From contig JAQWFQ010000025.1 in NCBI GenBank assembly GCA_029238665.1, positions 1-47,293 on the forward strand: a DNA stretch of 47,293 nucleotides, given 5' to 3'. The notes beneath the pieces were generated by a model, which saw only the letters and a program-made list of their open reading frames with translations, ran no database searches and had not been told where the DNA came from. Position numbers and translations under genes: made by a program. Shown here piece after piece: positions 33,622 to 42,296 of the stretch. This stretch comes from Crocinitomicaceae bacterium. GTDB lineage: Bacteria; Bacteroidota; Bacteroidia; Flavobacteriales_D; Crocinitomicaceae. Numbering within the stretch: the first letter of the stretch is position 1; each line of letters begins with the position of its first letter.

Positions 33622-34061
33622 TGATGGAAAATGTAAAAACAAAAACCCCAATGTGGTATTGGATAACGGCCTCTTTCTTCCTTTTATGGAATGTCATGGG
33701 AGTTCTTTCTTTTTTTGGACACACGTTTATTTCGGAGGACTATTTAGCCAAATTATCTGTCCAAGAACAAGCACTTTATGGAAGCTACCCACTTTGGACA
33801 ATCGTTGTCTTTGGCATTGCAGTTTTTTCAGGATTTCTAGGTTCAGTAGGATTGATTTTAAAAAAGAAATGGTCTAAAAGTGCCTTTATTCTTTCCTTGT
33901 GTGCGATTATCCCACAAATGATTCACAATGTGTTTTTTACGAAATCGATGGAGGTTTACGGACCTGGAGAGGCAACGACGATGCCAATTATGGTTGTGAC
34001 GTTTGGTATCTTTTTAGTTTGGTTTTCCGATAGGTTAATCCGTAAAGAATGGTTAAAATAG
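33621..34061 (+). CDS. Small four-helix inner-membrane protein of unknown function
   Basis: The 146-residue protein has four hydrophobic segments: WYWITASFFLLWNVMGVLSF, LWTIVVFGIAVFSGFLGSVG, SKSAFILSLCAIIPQMIHNV, and TTMPIMVVTFGIFLVWFSDR. The ATG at 33621 shares one base with the stop of the PhnB-like gene (TAATG); a second ATG follows immediately. I recognise similar short proteins annotated loosely as sugar transporters, but nothing here supports transport. Coupling to VOC and ClbS/DfsB-like genes suggests a shared stress or small-molecule role. Confidence 0.7.
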   Translation: MMENVKTKTPMWYWITASFFLLWNVMGVLSFFGHTFISEDYLAKLSVQEQALYGSYPLWTIVVFGIAVFSGFLGSVGLILKKKWSKSAFILSLCAIIPQMIHNVFFTKSMEVYGPGEATTMPIMVVTFGIFLVWFSDRLIRKEWLK

Positions 34062-34081
34062 CAGATTGAAAAATTTGTGTT

Positions 34082-34702
34082 ATGTCTGAATTAAAACATG
34101 CCTTACAAGCAAGGTTTGGAGACCATCGTGTTTCTGAAATTCCAGTAAAAGAAGGGGAGGTACCCCTTTTAATTCTGGATTTAGAGCTAAGGACACCGGT
34201 TACTGTTGTCATGACAAACGGGCTGAGTGATTATCGAATGCCTGTTCCTGAAAAACAATCTGGCGAAGAATACAACGAATTGTATTTTTGTTTGCCAAGC
34301 TACTGGGAGTGGGAAGACACAGCGAATCCTCAAATGAATTGGGTTTTTGATTGGATTCAGCGGTTGGCTAAACATGTCGTAGAGAAAGAAACATGGTTTG
34401 GCCATGGACACACAATGCCGTGTGGACCTGAATTAAAATCGTTGTCGAATACAATGAAACAAAATCATTTTTTCTTAACACATCCAATGTTGTTGGAAAG
34501 TGAGTTGACAACGGTTCCTCTCGGAGAAAAAAACGTTCATTTTTTAGCAATCGTCCCAATTTTCTTGAAAGAGTTTGAACTAAAACAGTCTCGAGGGACT
34601 TTTAAGTTTATGCGAAAACTAATTAGCAAAGGAGTTACAGAAAAACTAGATGATTTTCGTTATTCAATTACTAAAAGTAAGTGGCGTTTTAGGAGTTCTT
34701 AA
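34082..34702 (+). CDS. Suppressor-of-fused (SUFU) domain protein
   Basis: The 206-residue protein fits the bacterial SUFU domain family: VPLLILDLELRTPVTVVMTN, GLSDYRMPVPEKQ, YNELYFCLPSYWEWED, WVFDWIQRLAKHVVEKETWF, HFLAIVPIFLKEFELKQSRG. In animals this fold controls Hedgehog signalling. In bacteria it is common and often sits among polymorphic-toxin immunity proteins, but its role is not established for this type. There is no toxin gene next to it. Its 3' end overlaps the convergent asd gene by four bases. It is probably the last gene of the ClbS/VOC run, 20 bases after the membrane protein. Confidence 0.82.
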   Translation: MSELKHALQARFGDHRVSEIPVKEGEVPLLILDLELRTPVTVVMTNGLSDYRMPVPEKQSGEEYNELYFCLPSYWEWEDTANPQMNWVFDWIQRLAKHVVEKETWFGHGHTMPCGPELKSLSNTMKQNHFFLTHPMLLESELTTVPLGEKNVHFLAIVPIFLKEFELKQSRGTFKFMRKLISKGVTEKLDDFRYSITKSKWRFRSS

Positions 34703-35685
34703 ACCAATCCTTTTTTAACCAGTAACTGCGCAATTTGTACGGCATTTGTGGCTGCTCCTTTGCGCAAGTTATCAGAAACAACCCACATGTTTAGGGTGTT
34801 TTTTTGAGATTCATCTCTACGAATTCTCCCTACAAAGACATCGTTTTTACCCTCAGAATATAAAGGCATTGGATAGGTATTTGTGGTTGGATCATCCTTT
34901 AGAGTAATGCCTTCTTGTTGATGTAACAACATTCTAATGTCACTTAAATCAAAGTCATTTTCGAATTCAATATTCAATGCCTCAGAGTGTCCTCCCATTA
35001 CTGGAACCCTAACGGCTGTTGCCGTAACATTTATAGCAGGGTCAAGAATTTTTTTTGTTTCGTTGGTCAGTTTCATTTCCTCTTTGGTGTAACCATTGTC
35101 TGTAAAATCATCACAGTGAGGAAGGCAATTATTATCAATTGTATAAGGATATGCCATTTCTCCAGATATACCTGCACGTTCATTGGCTAGCTGTGCTGTT
35201 GCCTTAACACCTGTTCCAGTAATTGATTGGTAGGTAGACACGACCACACGCTTCACATTGTATTTTTCATGAAGTGGTTTTAAAGCAAGAACCAATTGAA
35301 TGGTACTGCAATTAGGATTGGCAATAATTTTATCTGATTCAGTTAACAAATCGCCATTAATTTCAGGGACGATAAGTTTTTTACTTGCGTCCATTCTCCA
35401 GGCAGAAGAGTTGTCAATAACTGTTGTACCAACCGCAGCAAATTTTGGTGCCCATTCAAGTGAAATAGATCCACCTGCAGAAAAAATAGCAAGATCTAGC
35501 TTCATGTCAATGGCATTTTGCATACCAACAACGGTAGTTTCAAGTCCACCAAAGTCAATCTTTTTACCAACAGAGGCTTCCGAAGCTACAGGAATCAACT
35601 CTGTAATCGGAAAATTCATCTCGCGTAAAACGGTTAACATTACACCTCCAACCATTCCAGTGGCACCAACAACAGCTATTCTCAT
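34699..35685 (-). CDS. asd: Aspartate-semialdehyde dehydrogenase
   Basis: The 328-residue enzyme reduces aspartyl phosphate to the semialdehyde with NADPH, the branch point to lysine, diaminopimelate, threonine and methionine. The N-terminal cofactor loop is MRIAVVGATGMVGGVMLTVL. The active-site Cys is in IIANPNCSTIQLVLAL (about residue 125). The catalytic His region is AVRVPVMGGHSEALNIEFEN, and VFVGRIRRDESQKNTLNMWV lies near the end. Length and motifs match the bacterial type. It diverges from the lamin-tail gene, with TAnnTTTG-like boxes for the two genes back to back in the 62-base gap, and it converges on the SUFU gene with a 4-base overlap. Confidence 0.97.
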   Translation of the reverse strand: MRIAVVGATGMVGGVMLTVLREMNFPITELIPVASEASVGKKIDFGGLETTVVGMQNAIDMKLDLAIFSAGGSISLEWAPKFAAVGTTVIDNSSAWRMDASKKLIVPEINGDLLTESDKIIANPNCSTIQLVLALKPLHEKYNVKRVVVSTYQSITGTGVKATAQLANERAGISGEMAYPYTIDNNCLPHCDDFTDNGYTKEEMKLTNETKKILDPAINVTATAVRVPVMGGHSEALNIEFENDFDLSDIRMLLHQQEGITLKDDPTTNTYPMPLYSEGKNDVFVGRIRRDESQKNTLNMWVVSDNLRKGAATNAVQIAQLLVKKGLV

Positions 35686-35709
35686 ACTAGATTTTGTATT
35701 TCAACAAGT

Positions 35710-35717
35710 CAAATTTA
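35710..35717 (-). promoter_or_regulatory. Putative -7 box of asd (TAAATTTG)
   Basis: TAAATTTG on the minus strand matches TAnnTTTG exactly, 24 bases before the asd ATG. It is one base away from the plus-strand box at 35719-35726, so polymerase can hardly occupy both at once. The -33 element is not clear. Confidence 0.4.
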
Positions 35718-35718
35718 G

Positions 35719-35726
35719 TATATTTA
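35719..35726 (+). promoter_or_regulatory. Putative -7 box of the lamin-tail gene (TATATTTA)
   Basis: TATATTTA matches TAnnTTTG except for the last base and lies 21 bases before the ATG at 35748. It directly abuts the asd box on the other strand. Confidence 0.3.
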
Positions 35727-35747
35727 ATCATCATTGATAAGCGAACT

Positions 35748-38321
35748 ATGAAGTACTTTCTATTCCTGGTGTTATTATTCACTCAATTTTTAGTATTGAG
35801 TCAGGTAAATGAAAACTTTACAGATGGCGACTTTACTTCAAACCCTTCCTGGGCTGGATCTTCTTCTGACTATATAGTGAATACTTCGCTGGAACTTCAA
35901 TTAAACAATACGGTAGCTGGGACTTCATATTTATCAATTGCTCATGGCCTTTCATCAATATCGGCTAAAGAGTGGTCTTTTTGGACAAAACAATCATTTT
36001 CTCCTTCGTCTGCAAATTTTGGACGTGTCTATCTCACTGCTTCAAATTCTGATTTGACAACTGATCCGGATGGGTTTTTCCTACAGTTTGGAGAGTCAGG
36101 TTCGGGAGATGCTGTTCGCCTTTTTAAATCTGAGGGAGGGGTGCATACAGAATTATTAGCAGGAACTTCTGCCCAAATTTCATCAAGCTTTGCAGTAGGG
36201 ATACGTGTTGTTAGGGATGCGTTTGCAAATTGGTCGCTATACATTGATGATTTGGGTGGAACAAATTATGTTTTAGCAGGATCTGTTAATGATGCTACAT
36301 TACTGCTCGGAACACATTTTGGTTTTTTAAACGAATACACAGTGAGTAACGCCACTAATTTTTATTATGATGCTATTTATGTTGGAGATGAAATTATAGA
36401 TACAAGCGCGCCAACACTTGTGTCTGCAGTTGCGGTTTCTGCAATGCAAGTAGATGTTTTATTTGATGAGGCAGTAGATCAAATAACAGCAGAAACAGTA
36501 GGAAACTATGACATTCAGCCCTTTCTTTCAGCGTCATCCGCATTCGTAGATGGAGCAAATCCGGCACTCGTTCATTTGACTCCTAGCACTGGTTTGATAA
36601 ATGGGTCCTCTTACACGTTAAGCACGTCATCGATTGAAGATTTGTCTGGAAATGTTTCTGCTTTTCAGTCTGTTGATTTTGCTTATTTAGTTGCCGAATC
36701 ACCACTGCCAGGAGATGTTGTCATTAATGAATTTTTATGTGACCCAACACCCCAGGTAGGACTCGCGAATGCAGAATTTGTAGAACTCTATAACCGAAGT
36801 TTTAAAACGTTTAATGTACACGATTGGACGTTGGGAGACGCGACATCAAATGGGACCATACAAAATGGATGGTTGTTACCAGGTGAACACATTGTTTTAA
36901 CAGCGACAGCCAATCTCGATTCTTTTATGGTGGCCACAGCGGTTACGAGTTTCCCAAGTTTAAATAATGCGGGAGACAACATTGTTATTCGAGACAATAC
37001 AGGGCTTTTACTAGATTCAATCACATATTCTGACAGCTGGTATAATGATGAAGATAAAGACAATGGAGGGTATTCCCTTGAGCGCATTAATCCAGATGAT
37101 CCGTGTACTGATTTTTCAGACTGGTCTGCAAGTAATGCTGTTTCAGGAGGAACTCCACAAATACAAAACTCCATTTTTGATGCAAGTCCTGATTTTGATG
37201 CGCCTACGATTACTGAGCTTATAGCGTTAGCTCCTAATTATCTTGAACTATATTTTAGTGAGGGGATGGACTCCCTTTCGCTTGTGAATGCAACCGTTTC
37301 TATAAGTCCAATGCTTACAGTTCAGGACAGTTATGCTTTTGGAGCGCATCCTTCAATGCTCGCTCTCCAATTTAATGAAAACATAAGCTCCTCTGAACCC
37401 TATCATCTAACCCTTCAAAATGTGGCCGATTGTTGGTTAAATTCCACAACAATTGAAGCTATGTTTGCTTTGCCTGAGCTAGCAAATCCAAACGATCTTG
37501 TAATTAATGAAATTTTATTTGATCCTTTAACAGGAGGGAGCGATTGGGTTGAGCTGTACAACAATTCAACAAAACTCATTGATTTATTTGGGTGGAAAAT
37601 CGCAGTATTTGATGACGATACAATTACAGAACACACAACTGTTGGTGTACACTTTTTATTAGAACCAGGAGCCTATGTTGTGGTTACAGAAGATGAAAAT
37701 CAAGTAATACATGATTATCCGTCTTCGGTGTTGGGGAGGTTTATAGAAGGGGACCTTCCTGCTTTTTCGAGCGACTCAAGCACTGTTTATATTATTCAAG
37801 GAACGGAGGTCATAGATCGAGTTGCATATACTGCGGACTGGCATTTTCAATTGTTGGATGATTTCGATGGGAAATCATTGGAACGCATAGATGCAAATGG
37901 AGTGTCAACAGGTTCTGATAATTGGCATACTGCAGCAGAATCAATTGGTTTTGGTACTCCAGGAGGAGAAAACTCACAGTTAAACCCGGTTGTCAATAGC
38001 GGGAATTTTACATTTGAATCGGAAACAATATCTCCAGATAACGACGGTCATGAAGATGTTTTACAAATAAACTATCAGTTGGAACTATCAGGTATGGTAG
38101 GAACACTTTTGATTTATGATGATCGAGGAAGGGCAGTCAAAAAAGTGTTTTCATCTGAACTATTAGCAAAAGAAGGGGTCTTTACTTGGGATGGAGTTCG
38201 GGAAGACGGAACCAAAGCAAGTATCGGAACTTACATCGCAATTTTTGAAGCGTTTGACATTCAGGGGGCATTATTTTTTTCAGGAAAAAAAGCTTTTGTA
38301 GTTGCAGGAATGCTTCATTGA
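35748..38321 (+). CDS. Secreted lamin-tail-domain protein with FlgD-like/T9SS-type C-terminus
   Basis: The ATG at 35748 gives 857 residues with a signal peptide (MKYFLFLVLLFTQFLVLSQ). Residues about 20-215 resemble a lectin-like sandwich. An Ig-like module follows (PTLVSAVAVSAMQVDVLFDE, SYTLSTSSIEDLSGN). Two lamin-tail domains can be seen: DVVINEFLCDPTPQVG with EFVELYNRSFKTFNVHDWTL, and LVINEILFDPLTGGSDWVEL with KLIDLFGWKIAVFDDDT. The last roughly 100 residues (SPDNDGHEDVLQINYQL, GTLLIYDDRGRAVKKVF, GVFTWDGVREDGTKASIGTY) are like the FlgD-Ig or CHU_C-like ends of T9SS cargo. Lamin-tail proteins of Bacteroidota are often linked to extracellular nucleases or adhesion; no nuclease motif is seen. 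A subtilase gene follows 64 bases later. Confidence 0.82.
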   Translation: MKYFLFLVLLFTQFLVLSQVNENFTDGDFTSNPSWAGSSSDYIVNTSLELQLNNTVAGTSYLSIAHGLSSISAKEWSFWTKQSFSPSSANFGRVYLTASNSDLTTDPDGFFLQFGESGSGDAVRLFKSEGGVHTELLAGTSAQISSSFAVGIRVVRDAFANWSLYIDDLGGTNYVLAGSVNDATLLLGTHFGFLNEYTVSNATNFYYDAIYVGDEIIDTSAPTLVSAVAVSAMQVDVLFDEAVDQITAETVGNYDIQPFLSASSAFVDGANPALVHLTPSTGLINGSSYTLSTSSIEDLSGNVSAFQSVDFAYLVAESPLPGDVVINEFLCDPTPQVGLANAEFVELYNRSFKTFNVHDWTLGDATSNGTIQNGWLLPGEHIVLTATANLDSFMVATAVTSFPSLNNAGDNIVIRDNTGLLLDSITYSDSWYNDEDKDNGGYSLERINPDDPCTDFSDWSASNAVSGGTPQIQNSIFDASPDFDAPTITELIALAPNYLELYFSEGMDSLSLVNATVSISPMLTVQDSYAFGAHPSMLALQFNENISSSEPYHLTLQNVADCWLNSTTIEAMFALPELANPNDLVINEILFDPLTGGSDWVELYNNSTKLIDLFGWKIAVFDDDTITEHTTVGVHFLLEPGAYVVVTEDENQVIHDYPSSVLGRFIEGDLPAFSSDSSTVYIIQGTEVIDRVAYTADWHFQLLDDFDGKSLERIDANGVSTGSDNWHTAAESIGFGTPGGENSQLNPVVNSGNFTFESETISPDNDGHEDVLQINYQLELSGMVGTLLIYDDRGRAVKKVFSSELLAKEGVFTWDGVREDGTKASIGTYIAIFEAFDIQGALFFSGKKAFVVAGMLH

Positions 38322-38385
38322 AGCTAAACATGTAATCACACTGAAATATCGAACCAAATGCGCTAAAATTACGTACCTTGCTCGC

Positions 38386-39975
38386 ATGAAAGCAATCTCC
38401 ATTTTCTTATTGTTACTAGGATTCTCAACTCCAGTTTCAGCACAAGACACAAAAATCATTTTTTTAAAAGCGAATACAAAACAAGTTTCAACCTTGGATT
38501 TGTCTCAATTTGTGTCATTAAAATCTATGGAACGTAGAAAGCGTCAGGGAATAGGTAGTGATTTTTTTGATGTTCCTGTAAATAGAGAGGTTCTAAAGCA
38601 GCTCTCTCAAGAAGGAGAAATATTGAATGTTTCAAGGTGGTTAAATGCACTGACAATTAAGACGGCTCTAACGGCATCAGAATTGATGTCACGACACCTA
38701 TTTATTGACCGAATTCAGGTGGTTAAAGCGTCAAATAGCACAATTAACAAACTGGTAGAACAACCAAAATCCCTCGATTACGGCTTGGCAATAGACCAGG
38801 TTCAACAACTAAATTTAGATTGCCTTCATGACCTTGGCTTTAAGGGCGATGGAATTTATTTGGGGGTAATAGATGCTGGGTTTAGGAACATGGACACGAT
38901 ATCTTATTTTGATTCTGTTTATTTAGAAGGGCGTGTTTTAGATACATTTAATTTTGTGAACAGTACGGCAACAGTATACGGTTTTAGTGGTCATGGTACT
39001 GCGGTAAGTTCATGTATTGTTGGTGAAAAAACAGCTCCAGAAGAATATGCTGGAACAGGGATTAACGTTGACCTGGCTTTATATTTATCAGAAGATGTTG
39101 CCTCAGAAACAGAAATAGAAGAGTTTAACCTTGTTGCTGCATTGGAGCGCTGCGACTCTGTAGGGGTTGATGTTGTTAATATCTCATTGGGGTATTTTGA
39201 ATATGATGATTCTACAACCAGTCATGTATATGCAGACTTAGACGGTGTTACAACAATCTCTGCAATTGGAGTTAACGTAGCTGCTTCTAAAGGAATTTTT
39301 GTGGTAAGTTCTGCTGGAAACTCTGGACCAAGTAACATTTCAACTCCGTGTGATGCAACTGGAACATTTTGTGTTGGAGCGGTAGATGAATTTGATGATT
39401 TGGCGTTTTTTTCGTCTATTGGACCTGCTGCAGATGGGAGGGTGAAACCTGACGTTGTTGCAAGAGGACAGCAAGCGTGGGTAATAGGACAGTCAGGAGC
39501 GCTAGGACAAGGAAGCGGAACGTCTTTTTCTTCGCCAATATTAGCGGGGGCTACTGCATGTTTAATTCAAGCAAACCCAAACAGAACAGTACAAGAGGTG
39601 ATGGATGCAATCCGTCAATCTGCAAGCCAGTTTTTAAGCCCAGATGAATTTAAAGGGTACGGGATCCCTGATTTTTGTATAGCCCACGAAATTTTAAGCG
39701 ACGATACAGGGCTGACCGAGTTCAAGGAAAGTAACCTGGTAGTTTATCCCGTTCCAACGCGTGAAACGATTTCTATATTAGGATTTCCAAAACAAAATGG
39801 ACGTGTGAATATTATGCTTGTTAACAACCTTGGAAAATGTGTTTCTTCATCAGAAGAACAGTCAAGCCAAGGGCAGTTAGCTTTAGACGTGTCAGCCCTT
39901 TCTAATGGAGTGTACACCTTGGTTTTAACACAAAAAAATAGTCAGATACGAAGAGCCATTTCAATCATGAAGTAG
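38386..39975 (+). CDS. Secreted subtilisin-family (S8) peptidase with T9SS type A sorting signal
   Basis: The ATG at 38386 gives 529 residues with a signal peptide (MKAISIFLLLLGFSTPVSAQ). The prodomain runs to about residue 135. The catalytic Asp is in GIYLGVIDAGFRNMD, the His in GFSGHGTAVSSCIVG, the oxyanion Asn region in VVSSAGNSGPSN, and the Ser in GSGTSFSSPILAGAT, as in typical subtilases. The C-terminal T9SS signal is NLVVYPVPTRETISILGFP, ending RRAISIMK. It should be an extracellular protease, smaller than the one at 4315-7851 and lacking its extra modules. It converges on a glycosyltransferase gene with a 23-base gap and no visible terminator hairpin. Confidence 0.92.
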   Translation: MKAISIFLLLLGFSTPVSAQDTKIIFLKANTKQVSTLDLSQFVSLKSMERRKRQGIGSDFFDVPVNREVLKQLSQEGEILNVSRWLNALTIKTALTASELMSRHLFIDRIQVVKASNSTINKLVEQPKSLDYGLAIDQVQQLNLDCLHDLGFKGDGIYLGVIDAGFRNMDTISYFDSVYLEGRVLDTFNFVNSTATVYGFSGHGTAVSSCIVGEKTAPEEYAGTGINVDLALYLSEDVASETEIEEFNLVAALERCDSVGVDVVNISLGYFEYDDSTTSHVYADLDGVTTISAIGVNVAASKGIFVVSSAGNSGPSNISTPCDATGTFCVGAVDEFDDLAFFSSIGPAADGRVKPDVVARGQQAWVIGQSGALGQGSGTSFSSPILAGATACLIQANPNRTVQEVMDAIRQSASQFLSPDEFKGYGIPDFCIAHEILSDDTGLTEFKESNLVVYPVPTRETISILGFPKQNGRVNIMLVNNLGKCVSSSEEQSSQGQLALDVSALSNGVYTLVLTQKNSQIRRAISIMK

Positions 39976-39998
39976 CCTGCTTATAACGCATATAGTCT

Positions 39999-41108
39999 TT
40001 ATTGGCAAAGTCTTTTTATGATGCCACAGTTTTTGCTGGTGTTATACCTTTCAAGCAATTGTTTTTTTCTCGTTGACACATCATCGTTGATAGGCTTAAG
40101 CATCATTTCGTTTACCAATTGAATGTATTGTTGTGGGGTATTTGCCATTCTGCAGTAAGCTCCTAAATCTGTTCCTTCAACCATTGCTGAATTAGCAATG
40201 GTAATTCCGTTTGCTTGTAGGGCGTTTAGCAATTTCAGCTTTAACCCTGTAGACTGATTGGTGTAAAATAGATGAATTTTTGCTTCAGCAATAAGACTTG
40301 CCATTTCCTCCTTTTTAGGAGATTTAATTAAATCAATGTTGTATTGATCGCAAAGAGTTACTAGTTTTTTAGAAGGGTTTTTACCCGCAATTTTAAATGC
40401 GATTGAGCTTAGCTTGGAACAAACATTTTTTATGAGCCATTCTGCAGCTTCTTCATTTTCTGACACCGATAAATTTCCATGAAAGAGGGCGTACTCTTTG
40501 AGCGGAATATCGTTGTTGAATTGAATTTCGGGGAGTGATGCTGGCAGTAGGTGTGTGTTGGCGTTCAGCTGTTTAAAATGTTCAAAGTCTTTATCTTGAA
40601 TGGCTAATAGTGCTGTTGCGTGTGCTAATTGCGCTTCATACCTTACAAGTTTGTTTGCTTCACTTTTATAGAATAACGATTTAAAACCACGTGCCCTTTG
40701 CGCTAATGCGTTGTAGTAATCATGTTCTATATTATGGCATCGAACAAGTCTAACTCTATCCTTTAATTGGGTGTTATTTAAGAACGCTGTTGAATGAATT
40801 CCTTCAAATAAAATGGGTGCAGTATCTACGCTTAGATTGGATAATAGAGCTTTATTTGCTCTAGATTTAACAATAAATGGAGTTGAACTAAACCAATGAA
40901 GCACACTTTTTTTTCGTGAATAGTAAATGACTTTATGCGCGTATTCGCTCAGTTCGTTTTGTTCACCTCTTCGGTACTCAAAACAATGTAAGGTAATCTT
41001 AAACCCTAAAGAGTGCAACGCTTTAATGCGGTAAAACATATCAATTGCTCCGCCGTAATCTAAGGGCAAAGGAACATCCAGTGTAACAATATGAATAGCG
41101 TTAGACAT
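39999..41108 (-). CDS. Glycosyltransferase, GT-B fold (family 4 type)
   Basis: The 369-residue protein looks like a GT4-type transferase. The start IHIVTLDVPLPLDYGGAIDM holds the glycine-rich acceptor-side loop, and the middle has RCHNIEHDYYNALAQRARG, as in related transferases. The C-terminal domain has FHGNLSVSENEEAAEWLIKN, IAFKIAGKNPSKKL, and TGLKLKLLNALQANGITIAN, where the usual E-x7-E is modified. It is probably cytoplasmic and builds an envelope or secreted glycan. Its ATG overlaps the 3' end of another glycosyltransferase gene by 8 bases, so the two form an operon. Substrates cannot be read. Confidence 0.8.
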   Translation of the reverse strand: MSNAIHIVTLDVPLPLDYGGAIDMFYRIKALHSLGFKITLHCFEYRRGEQNELSEYAHKVIYYSRKKSVLHWFSSTPFIVKSRANKALLSNLSVDTAPILFEGIHSTAFLNNTQLKDRVRLVRCHNIEHDYYNALAQRARGFKSLFYKSEANKLVRYEAQLAHATALLAIQDKDFEHFKQLNANTHLLPASLPEIQFNNDIPLKEYALFHGNLSVSENEEAAEWLIKNVCSKLSSIAFKIAGKNPSKKLVTLCDQYNIDLIKSPKKEEMASLIAEAKIHLFYTNQSTGLKLKLLNALQANGITIANSAMVEGTDLGAYCRMANTPQQYIQLVNEMMLKPINDDVSTRKKQLLERYNTSKNCGIIKRLCQ

Positions 41109-42222
41109 GTGGGTAAATGGTGTTTAGTGTTTTTGTTTCCGTTTCCCAATTTTCAATAAGGGAAGCAGTTTTACAGTTGTTTTTATATTGAGCAAGAACC
41201 ACGGGGTTCTCAAGTAAAACTGCTAGTTTTTCAGCCAATCTTTCTGCGGTAAAAACGGTTAATATTTCACCAATATCGTGGGTTTTAATTACTGCAGAAA
41301 CTTCTTTTATGTCTGTTGAAATAACAGCTGTTTGCGTATGCATATAATCAAAAACCTTATTGGGTAACGAAAGCTGATAATTTAGATTTGAAGGCTTATC
41401 TAAGGTTAATCCAACATCAGCAAAATGGGTATAGTTCATCATGATGTGGTATGGTTTTTTGCCATAAAACAGTACTTTTTCAGTTAATTTGAGCTCAATA
41501 ACGCGCGCTTTCAATTGAGCAACAACATCACCATCACCAACAATCATTAAAACAGCATCAAGGTTTTTCATTGCCTCAACAGCCTCTTCAGCACCGCGAT
41601 CAATATTTATTCCGGCACCCTGGAGTATAATTAAGTGCTTGTTCTCAGGAATGCCTAAGGCTGCTTTACTTAAAATTGAACCTGGATTCCATTTTTTTGA
41701 AATGTTTCGAACCACCTTAACATCAGTGTTATATTTTTCTGAATAGATGTCAGCAATAGATTGATTAACGGTATAAACAGCATTTAATTTTGGGAATATA
41801 TAGCGTTCAATACCGAGCCAAATTTTTTGAACTTTTGGTCGATTAATTAACTCAGGAACTTCGGTGAAATATTCATGAGAGTCGTAAACCAATTTACAGC
41901 GGGGCTTAAATTTACTTGCTGTATAATTTGCAAGCAGTGTATCGAGGTCATTTGAAACCAAAATATTGGCACGTTTGAACAGCAAGAAAAAGAATAACCT
42001 TAGGTTGAAAAAAGCATAGAATTTAGCACCTGTTTCAAAACGTAACCTGATACGTTTTGTGTTATAAATGCGCTTGTCAAGGGCAATACTCGAAGCTCTT
42101 TTTCTACCAACCAAAAGAACGTCGTAACCTTGTTCAACTAAGAACACACAAACTTTATTGACACGGTTGTCCGTGTATAAATCATTGCTTACTGAAACTA
42201 TTGCTCTTGGCGTTCTTGACAT
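41101..42222 (-). CDS. Glycosyltransferase, GT-B fold (family 4 type)
   Basis: The 373-residue protein begins RAIVSVSNDLYTDNRVNKVC with CVFLVEQGYDVLLVGRKR, the usual start of family 4 transferases. It continues with LVYDSHEYFTEVPELINRPK and then the donor domain: HLIILQGAGINIDRGAEEAV, AVLMIVGDGDVVAQLKARVI, FYGKKPYHIMMNYTHFADVG, and SLPNKVFDYMHTQTAVIST, where the acidic residue of the family EX7E is replaced (NKVFDYM). It is probably an envelope polysaccharide or glycolipid enzyme. It leads a two-gene operon with the transferase at 39999-41108. A TAAATTTG box 4 bases before the ATG suggests a leaderless start. Confidence 0.85.
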   Translation of the reverse strand: MSRTPRAIVSVSNDLYTDNRVNKVCVFLVEQGYDVLLVGRKRASSIALDKRIYNTKRIRLRFETGAKFYAFFNLRLFFFLLFKRANILVSNDLDTLLANYTASKFKPRCKLVYDSHEYFTEVPELINRPKVQKIWLGIERYIFPKLNAVYTVNQSIADIYSEKYNTDVKVVRNISKKWNPGSILSKAALGIPENKHLIILQGAGINIDRGAEEAVEAMKNLDAVLMIVGDGDVVAQLKARVIELKLTEKVLFYGKKPYHIMMNYTHFADVGLTLDKPSNLNYQLSLPNKVFDYMHTQTAVISTDIKEVSAVIKTHDIGEILTVFTAERLAEKLAVLLENPVVLAQYKNNCKTASLIENWETETKTLNTIYPHV

Positions 42223-42226
42223 CTTT

Positions 42227-42234
42227 CAAATTTA
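42227..42234 (-). promoter_or_regulatory. Putative -7 box of the glycosyltransferase pair (TAAATTTG)
   Basis: On the minus strand TAAATTTG, an exact TAnnTTTG match, ends 4 bases before the ATG at 42222. No -33 TTTG is visible at the usual spacing. The same 4-base spacing is found before uvrC and dxr. Confidence 0.35.
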
Positions 42235-42296
42235 ACAGAAAAAGAAGACTGTTACTAGACTTCATTTGCAAAAATGTAAACGCTAAAAAGAAGGAT

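Noticed and set aside
41101-42222. Possibility that the paired glycosyltransferases are part of a large polysaccharide locus.
   Set aside because: No flippase, polymerase or sugar-nucleotide synthesis genes are adjacent; mfd and fbp follow directly upstream.
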